Assembly (NCBI GenBank): GCA_903813345.2
Contig: CAIIXF020000006.1
Span: 8,914,989-8,978,988, forward strand
Reading direction: 5' to 3'
Length of the DNA: 64,000 bases
DNA from: Owenia fusiformis
Taxonomy: Eukaryota; Annelida; Polychaeta; Sabellida; Oweniidae
Below the pieces are notes generated by a model. The model worked only from the letters and a program-made list of their open reading frames with translations. It made no database searches and had not been told where the DNA came from. Made by a program: the position numbers and the translations under genes. Below, one piece after another: positions 57,079 through 64,000 of this stretch. Every line of letters starts with the position of its first letter. Position 1 is the stretch's first letter.

Positions 57079-57527
57079 TTAATTTTTCTCGGGATTTTCT
57101 TGTTTTCCCTTTTTTCCTTTCCTGTTTTTCCCTTTGCGGTTTCGCTTCTTTTTGTTCTTTTTCTTAGAGTTCGACATTGGGGCAGCGTGGTCGTTAAGCG
57201 CCTTGACGCCACCTTTACATATATCAGCCTTGCGGAGGGATTTAACTGCCCGCCTAATTTCCTTATTCTTACGGTCCCATTTCATAACAAATGATGTGAC
57301 AAGTCTATCCCCTTGTTTGTTACCCATAATTAGATAGTGGGTCTTTTCACTGTTCTCTTCGATGCGATTGCATTCACACGATCCACCATCCTCGATGTAA
57401 AGTGTCAGTTTACGGATATCCTTCCGCGTAAGACTACCTTTCTTCAAGAACTTTTTCTTTTTCAAGGCTACCATCTTCATATCACCTTTGGTATTGCTTT
57501 CCTTCTGCTTCACTTTCATCTTCAGAA
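57079..57527 (-). CDS. Secreted frizzled-related protein, last coding exon (netrin-like domain), partial gene
   Basis: A minus-strand exon enters in phase 1 after a TTTTTTTTCCAG acceptor and ends at TAA 57081-57079. The encoded segment LKMKVKQKES..., KKKKFLKKGSLTRKDIRKL, LYIEDGGSCECNRIEE, HYLIMGNKQGDRLVTSFVMKWD and KNKEIRRAVKSLRKADIC follows the order of the sFRP1/2/5 netrin domain (compare LYLKNGADCPC, HHFLIMGRK, HKWDKKNKE). sFRPs are secreted Wnt antagonists. The frizzled cysteine-rich domain should be in upstream exons at higher coordinates. I found none up to 64000, so they are probably outside the window. After the domain comes a very Lys-rich tail (SKKKNKKKRNRKGKNRKGKK), likely heparin-binding. 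Confidence 0.85.
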
Positions 57528-58128
57528 CTGGAAAAAAAACAAAATGTTACATTACTTTTGAATCACTCTTCGGAAATACATCGTATATTTTAAGCAAAAA
57601 AACATAAGAACTTACATGAGTGTACTGTAAGTTTGTACTTATTCCTATGGGATAAGAAAATAGACACTATGGATAAATAGGTAATTATATGACAGGATTA
57701 TTGTGTTAAAGTTTAACCAAAAAATATCTAATAGAGGTTAATAATTATAATAATAAGTAACTTGCAACTAAATCGATTTTTTATATAAACATTTTCTTGT
57801 GTTGCAAATTACAGATGAGTATTGTGAATTGAAAAAACATTGAGATTAGTTTGGATACGAATTAAAAACACGTCCATCATAAGAACATATAGAAACGTAT
57901 CAAAATCCCAAACCACTTCTTATATTCCATAATCCTTTAAAGAATTAGAAAATTGGGAAAACTTAATAGTGGAGTCAGATAAGTGTTCAATTGCACATGC
58001 TATATATATAGCATCATTTTTTGACATAAGTATTACTAATACATATATTTTTGATATCTAACGAAGTGGTGTTGAAAAGTGGCCCCATTTGATTATAACA
58101 GGCCTTGAAAATTTTGGACATTTACATT

Positions 58129-60210
58129 GAGCCCCATGTTAATTTATCAATCTTCAAAAGATCCCCTGCAGTACAGTTTTAGAGTTATAAAGCCCATATG
58201 ACCAGGATGTTACAATAACATGATTATCTTCAAAATAAGAAGGGTTAAATTTTTTCTTTTACCTAGTTCCAAAGATATTTGAGTTTGAATTTTGGAAATT
58301 CCCCATTGGCTGCCATTATAAATGGCTATCAATATGGCTTTACTTAAGTGTCCTTTTCTCAAAAATTCTACGGTGAAATTTTCTAATATTGCAGATTTCT
58401 ATAGTTAATATATTGATTTTAAAGAAATCAAACAGGTACATTTCTGAAAATTTCTTGTTTTTTATATATTTAGCTGTTAAAAACTATAAAAACCTATATT
58501 GAGCCCCATGTTAATTTACCAATCTTCAAAAGACCCCATACAGGACAGTTTTAGAGTAATTATGCCAATTCTCCTAATAAGTTACAATAACATGATTATC
58601 TTCAAAATAAGAAGGGTTAAATTTTTTCTTTTACCTAGTTCCAAAGATATTTGCGTTTGAATTTTGAAAATTCTCCATTGGCTGCCATTATAAACGGCTA
58701 TCAATATGGCTTTACTAAATTGTCATTTTCTCAAAAAGTCCACGGTGAAATTTTCTAATATTGCAGATTCGTATAGGTAATATATTGATTTAAAAAAATC
58801 AAACGGGTACATTTCTGAAAATTTCTTAATTTTGATATATTTAGCCGTTAAAAACTATAAAAACCTATATTGAGCCCCATGATAATTTATCAATCTTCAA
58901 AAGGCCCCTTGCAGAACAGTTCAAAAGGGATAAGGGCCATACTCCTAGGATATAACAATAACACTATTATTTTCAAAATAAGAAGGGATGACTTCTCTTT
59001 ACCTAGTTCCAAAGATATTTTCTTTTGAATTTTCGAAATTCCCCATTGGCTGCCATTATAAACGGCTATCAATATGGCTTTACTAAAGTGTCCATTTCTC
59101 AGAAAGTCCACTATGGAATTTTCTAGTATCGTATATTTCTATAGTAAAGTTAATATATATATATATATATTGATTTAAAAAAATCAAACGGGCACATTTC
59201 TGATAAATTCTTATTTTTAATATATTCAGCTGTTAAAAACTCCCCCTGTAGAGCAGTTCAAAAGTGATGGAGCCATATTCCAAGGATGTTGCAATAACAT
59301 GACTTTATCCAAAACAAGAAGGGATAAAGTTTTTCTTTTACTTAGTTCCAAAGATATTGTCGTTGAAATATTGGAAATCCCCATTGGGTGCCATTATAAA
59401 CTGCTATCATTATGACTTTACTGAAGTCTCCTTTTCGCAAAAATCCACTGTGGAATTTTTAATATTGTACATTTCTATAGTTAATATATTGATTTTAAAA
59501 AATCAAACAGGCACATTTCTGAAAAATTCTTAGTTTAAATATATCTAGCAGTTAAAAACTATAAAAAACATATTGGGCCCCATGTTAGATTATCAATCTT
59601 CAAAAGACCCCCTACAGAGCAGTTCAAAAGCGATGAAGCCCTTATTCCTAGGATGTTACAATAAAACGATTATCTTTAAAATATGAAGGATTAAATTTTT
59701 TCTTTGACCTATTTCCAAAGATATTGACGTTTGCATTTTGGAAAAACCCCATTAGCTGCCATTATAAACGGTATCAATTTGGCTTAAGTAAAGCGTCTTT
59801 TCTCAAAAAGTCCACGATGGAATTTTCAAATATTGTACATTCCTATTGATTTTTTTTAAAAAGCAGGCAGATTTCTGAATTGTTTTACTTTTAATTGTTA
59901 ACTATAAAAACCTATATTATGCGCCATGTTAAATCAATCTTTAACTTAATGACTAAATATTTTAAAAATAAGAAATTTTCAGAAAAGTAGCTGTTTGATT
60001 TAAAAAAATATATATATATTAACTATAGATATCTACAATATTAGAAAATTACATAGTGGATTCTTTGAGAAGACACTCTCTACACTATTAGAAAATTCCA
60101 TAGTGGATTCTTTGAGAAGACACTCTATTATAGTAAAACCATATTGATAGCGGTTTATAATGGCAACCAATAGGGATTTTCAAAAATTCAATCGCAAATA
60201 TCTTTGGAAC
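58129..60210. repeat. Tandem array of ~370-bp units ending in an inverted partial unit
   Basis: Units begin with G(A/G)GCCCCATGTTA at 58129, 58501, 58872 and about 59575, with a truncated one from about 59250 and a decayed one near 59920. Shared landmarks are TTCAAAAGACCCC, CCTAGTTCCAAAGATATT and TTGGCTGCCATTATAAA. From about 60045 the sequence runs in the opposite orientation (GGTTTATAATGGCAACCAAT, then ATATCTTTGGAACTAG). The reading frames are closed. Confidence 0.9.
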
Positions 60211-60604
60211 TAGAGTCCATTTCACTGTTTAATTGCGTCAGTAAAAGCTAAAAAATAAGAAATCAAAATATCATTTTGCAATAATATAAGGGAAAATGTA
60301 TTCCTATTGTATATGAATGACATGTGTATATCTTGGATTGCTTCTAGTTTGGCTCATAAAGTGTATGGCCTCTTATATTTGGATGCTTCTCTGCCATGTT
60401 ATTTTCAATAAGATTAACATGGCCGAAATTCTTCAAATTAAAAGAGGGCACAGGCTTATTGCACAAAAACTAAAAAATCTGAAATATACAAATGTCATTC
60501 ATGTACATTATGAATGTACTTTTCCATATATTATTGCACAATGGTCTCCCAATTTCTTATTTTTGGGGTTCTACTGACGCAATAAAACAATGAAATTGAC
60601 TCTA
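60211..60604. mobile_element. 394-bp element with ~80-bp TIRs
   Basis: TAGAGTCCATTTCACTGTTT and its imperfect complement (ending 60604) extend inward for about 80 bp through AATTGCGTCAGTA and ATAAGAAAT. The element abuts the inverted end of the tandem array. The 86-codon ORF inside is not credible. Confidence 0.8.
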
Positions 60605-62602
60605 GACTCCACTATACAGAAATAACTCGTGAAATTTTATAATGAAGTTACGTATACATTTAACATTAAAGTATATACATGGCGTTTATACATGTAGATC
60701 AAGGTCAATGAAAATTTAATTGCTTTGAATCTCTTTGAAACTATAGCTTCAATTTTAGTTCAGAAAACCACCTAAAAGCCACAGTGACATTGTAGGTTGT
60801 TGAAGTGAAATATTCTTTTTGCTTTTATCTCAACTACAAAAAGGAAGAGAGATAAGTTACATGTAAGAAAATTAAAGCATAACCTGGTAGCAATTGGAAT
60901 TGACGGTTCTAATTCCTATACAAATGAAGAATCTCAAATGTAAGATTAGACTTAACCAGACGCAGGTGTGAGTGCTTTACTTAAGACGAAACACCTAGCA
61001 TACGAGATAAAATTGTGGCAAACAAAAATATTGAATCTTGTGCAATGGCAAACAGTGGGATGCCTAGATGTTTACGAAGACTCTAGGATGTTTGGGACTC
61101 TGTTACTAGAACATATTGCAATTATATTTTCAGGTTTTAACAATCATTATCAAAAATGCCACCAAAAAGAACCAAACTACCGCAAACATTGTTCAATTTA
61201 CAGTTTAATTAAGGTCAGAACGCACAACGCGCAACGTTTGAGAAATGTTACACAAAATAACTTATCATTGTCGCTTTCGCCTATCGTGTACGATTCGAAC
61301 AGTATACTATTGGTATTGGAGTGTTCCCATATATTATGGTTTACCCCGGACATCTCCCTATGGCAAGCTGAGACTGACATACTGAGACACGGACATGTAC
61401 CGTGTGTTTCACGCGATCTGGCAGATCTGCATAGTAGCGGGGTACTATGAATCTGGCAGATTCTCTTGGGAATCTGAAAGAATTGTGTGGGATGTGAACT
61501 GCAAACTGGGTCACTTGTGAATCTTAGCTATTTGGGGTAAGTACGTGAGATAATCGTAGGATGGTTATTGAGTGTAGAGTGGCGAACATACTTCACGTTA
61601 TGAGGCCATCTGAGTGGCTCATTAATACACATGGACCAACCCCGTCCGCAACGTCAGTTATAGGCTTAGACAATAATACCGGACGAGAGATTAGTTAATT
61701 GATTGATTCATTGATTGACTCATTGATTGGTAGTTTTATTGAACCTACCTAATGAAACAAACTTGAATTATATAATAAATTTTATTTATAGAACTATATG
61801 TAATGAAAATGCAGACAGGTCAAACCATTCGGCCGTTCTTATATGGCCCGCATAACTGCTGTTACGGTCATAATGTGCATCTATGTCTAACCTCTCAAGA
61901 GACTGTCCTATCTGACACAAGAAATTAACCGAAAATCGCATTCCTGTGAATATTGAGGCCAATTTTCCACATTGCTGCTGTCACAAACTGTTATTTGTTG
62001 TTAAAAGCCCGGGAAGGCACGCAATGCCAAAAATGATTAAAAGCAAGTAACACAAAACTACTTTTGTTTGCAAAAACGGGTTATCACAGGTTGGATATTT
62101 CAAAGACAGGATATTTTTCACAGTTGGACTAAAACTACTTTGACACGTAAATGTATTCAGCATTTTTCGAATGTTTGTGTTTCTATTATGTTACGATTTT
62201 AATATTCCTGAACAGGATTCAAACGAAATATGCGGTATGCATGCTCGCTAGTATAATTATACCCTAACATTGCCTATATTATTTTAATACTATAAAGCTT
62301 TTTTCTCAAAACATATTCCCTTGGACGAGGAAAATAATATGAAAATACTATTGTCAGTGAACCAATTAGATTGCTGCGTCTCTCATATTCTACATCCAAG
62401 AGGGTAATAAAATCGAATATTATACTGTAGGCCTATAAGTTATCTCACACTATGTCTGAGGCAAGCAATAGCTCTCCCTTCTCAAAGTAATTCCACTGGT
62501 TAGTTACTCCAGTTGTTTAGAAACCAAGGTCCTAATTTACCCATCAATTAGCAGAACGTTTAGATATGTTTGTAGACAAACAACGCCGTGTATAGATAGC
62601 AA
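60605..62602. other. No supported gene
   Basis: Mixed AT-rich sequence. A 160-codon ORF (60968-61450, plus) has no splice or family support. A short tandem TGATTGATTCATTGATTGAC stretch lies near 61700. Confidence 0.4.
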
Positions 62603-62808
62603 TTAGCGGGCTGTTAATTCGCAGTTGGATTCTGCAGTTTTGGTGGGATGTTCCCAATTATTTGCGATAAGACTACCGGTTTGCATAAGCGTGTAAGTCA
62701 CTAATATGGCTTGCTTTTCCAGTTTCATTTCTAGCTTCAAGAAACATAAAGGAATCGTGTCTTTCTCTGCCTCGGTTTTGGCCAATTCTTGATGACGTGC
62801 CTTAAACT
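62603..62808 (-). CDS. Possible terminal exon, unrecognised
   Basis: A minus-strand open frame after a candidate acceptor (ACTATTTCAGTTTAAG) encodes ARHQELAKTEAEKDTIPLC, then FLKLEMKLEKQAILVTYTLM, then a tail to a stop. The helical, charged start looks coding, but no partner exon or family was found. It might be a relic of a transposed or processed gene. Confidence 0.25.
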
Positions 62809-64000
62809 GAAATAGTCAAATACTTATCCTTATCTTTGTATCACAATCTTAAGTTGAAATAAATGGATCGCGATAAAAGTATCACAATTTTTACCCGGGC
62901 ACACTTTGAAACTAATGGAAGAAGCCATGAATTCGGAATTATCCATTGATTAGTGATAAATCGCAAAAGTACATTGAATAACAGACCAGACCAATCCAAT
63001 GCCAAGCCTCGAACGACATGACATTGGCTACGAGCTTCAAAACGTATTAATATACATTAATATCTTATTTTTGCAATATAATTCTCTAAAGACTAAACTA
63101 TGTAAAAATCTTATCTGGTTTAGTTTCACATCCAACACATGTACAACGAGTAAAACATTTGATGAATCAAATAGAAACCTGTAGATTTAGGATTAAGTTC
63201 TACTGTCTATGGTCCAGGGTATTTTTAATGAAGATATCTTCAGTTAGGATGCAAGTGGTATTCTTGCGTAGAGCATTGGAATATATAGTACTTAACTTAT
63301 ACCCAAGTCCCTAGATTATATCGAGTCTAAAATCAATGAGAAATCGGTATAATCTAAAGATTGGGTCTATGAACTTATCGGAGACCATTTAGTATCACAT
63401 TTATTACTTTAAGTCCCCATAAATTCAAATCTCGACATCAATTTGGAATTGGATTATTTCTCAATGTGACCAAACCTCGACAATTCCCATACCTATTTGA
63501 TCCCATCTCTGAAGTTTATTTTCCCAACTGGGCTACAGAAAACATTTTAATTCTCCAATCTCTCATGTTACACAAATATCTCGTTTGTTTTCCCAATTGT
63601 AAAGATAAGAAACAATCTAGAATCTTTTGAATTCCTCTACCAGTGGTCCAATGGTTCCTGTTCTATGAATGGAGGTGTATTTCTTATTTTATGGTCCCTA
63701 ACTGAAAACATTTCCCCGGTTGCCTGTCGATTTCTCAAAAAAATCCAAGAACTCATTAATGTTCTTGCATTTTTTACACGTTGGTGTTTGTTTTATGTCT
63801 GTTTGTGTTGTTTATTACAAATTCCAGTCTTTGTGAGTCTATGTTGTATTTTAAACGCTACCACAGTGTTATTTATGGATGGCGTTCTGGGCAATTTGAT
63901 AAATTCTATAGCAGACGTATATCGGAGTTCTTCGGTGCAATTCGTCCATGAATCATGGCCCAGGATTACTCCGCACTTACATTGTACTATTATTCTCTTA
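62809..64000. other. No supported gene
   Basis: AT-rich sequence to the window edge, with no exon, TIR or tandem repeat that I can support. An sFRP intron probably spans it (inference). Confidence 0.35.

Noticed and set aside
60317-60577. 86-codon ORF inside a TIR element
   Set aside because: It covers part of the inverted terminal repeat and shows no transposase motif.
60968-61450. 160-codon plus-strand ORF
   Set aside because: No recognisable domain, no start context and composition like random sequence. It may be an old element remnant but nothing supports that.

Overview
The window is nuclear DNA from an animal, most likely a marine lophotrochozoan and probably a bivalve mollusc. Genes are split by GT-AG introns, base composition is AT-rich (judged by eye), introns are full of short inverted-repeat elements, and the recognisable proteins (sFRP netrin domain, NACHT-WD40 protein, cystatin-like secreted proteins) are metazoan. 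The species assignment is inference. No rRNA, intact tRNA, CRISPR or prokaryotic operon is visible.

Region 1 (1-22.8 kb): two convergent paralogous genes, each of nine coding exons, encoding a signal peptide followed by three cystatin/stefin-like modules. Gene 1 (+, 2043-13850, 406 aa) and gene 2 (-, 15116-22792, 357 aa) have the same exon order and phases: linker exon, half-module, half-module, repeated three times. The canonical inhibitory QxVxG loop is replaced by a [Y/F]-[I/V]-x-x-G type sequence. Their introns hold many TIR elements and long stem-loops, including a 2.6-kb element inserted with a TA duplication inside the GT donor of gene 1 exon 8.

Region 2 (22.8-36 kb): mostly intergenic and repeat-bearing, with one small minus-strand three-exon gene (29699-31789, 202 aa, basic and charged, not recognised).

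Region 3 (36-55 kb): one large plus-strand gene of 16 inferred coding exons (36254-54908, about 2403 aa) related to NWD1/NWD2. A 480-660 residue unrecognised N-terminal extension is followed by a DUF4062-like segment, a NACHT NTPase (Walker A GPSGMGKS, Walker B LVLYIDALDEL) and a long WD40 region that contains a charged helical insertion. All exon phases agree and the joined length is a multiple of three.

Region 4 (55-64 kb): the last coding exon of a secreted frizzled-related protein on the minus strand (57079-57527; earlier exons lie outside the window), then a tandem array of units of about 370 bp (58.1-60.2 kb) ending in an inverted unit and a TIR element.

The least explained signal is a recurring two-part mobile structure: a TIR-flanked element of 165-950 bp lying next to a stem-loop of about 110-140 nt with a GC-rich apex. 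At least six examples with different sequences share this layout. Where an element keeps the start of an ORF, that ORF reads toward the stem-loop, and several have CCAAT and TGACGTCA motifs upstream. The ORF starts resemble N-termini of a widespread invertebrate mobile-element protein family (R-F-x-x-V/I-x-E-x-D ... D-S-x-N-T-K-K).
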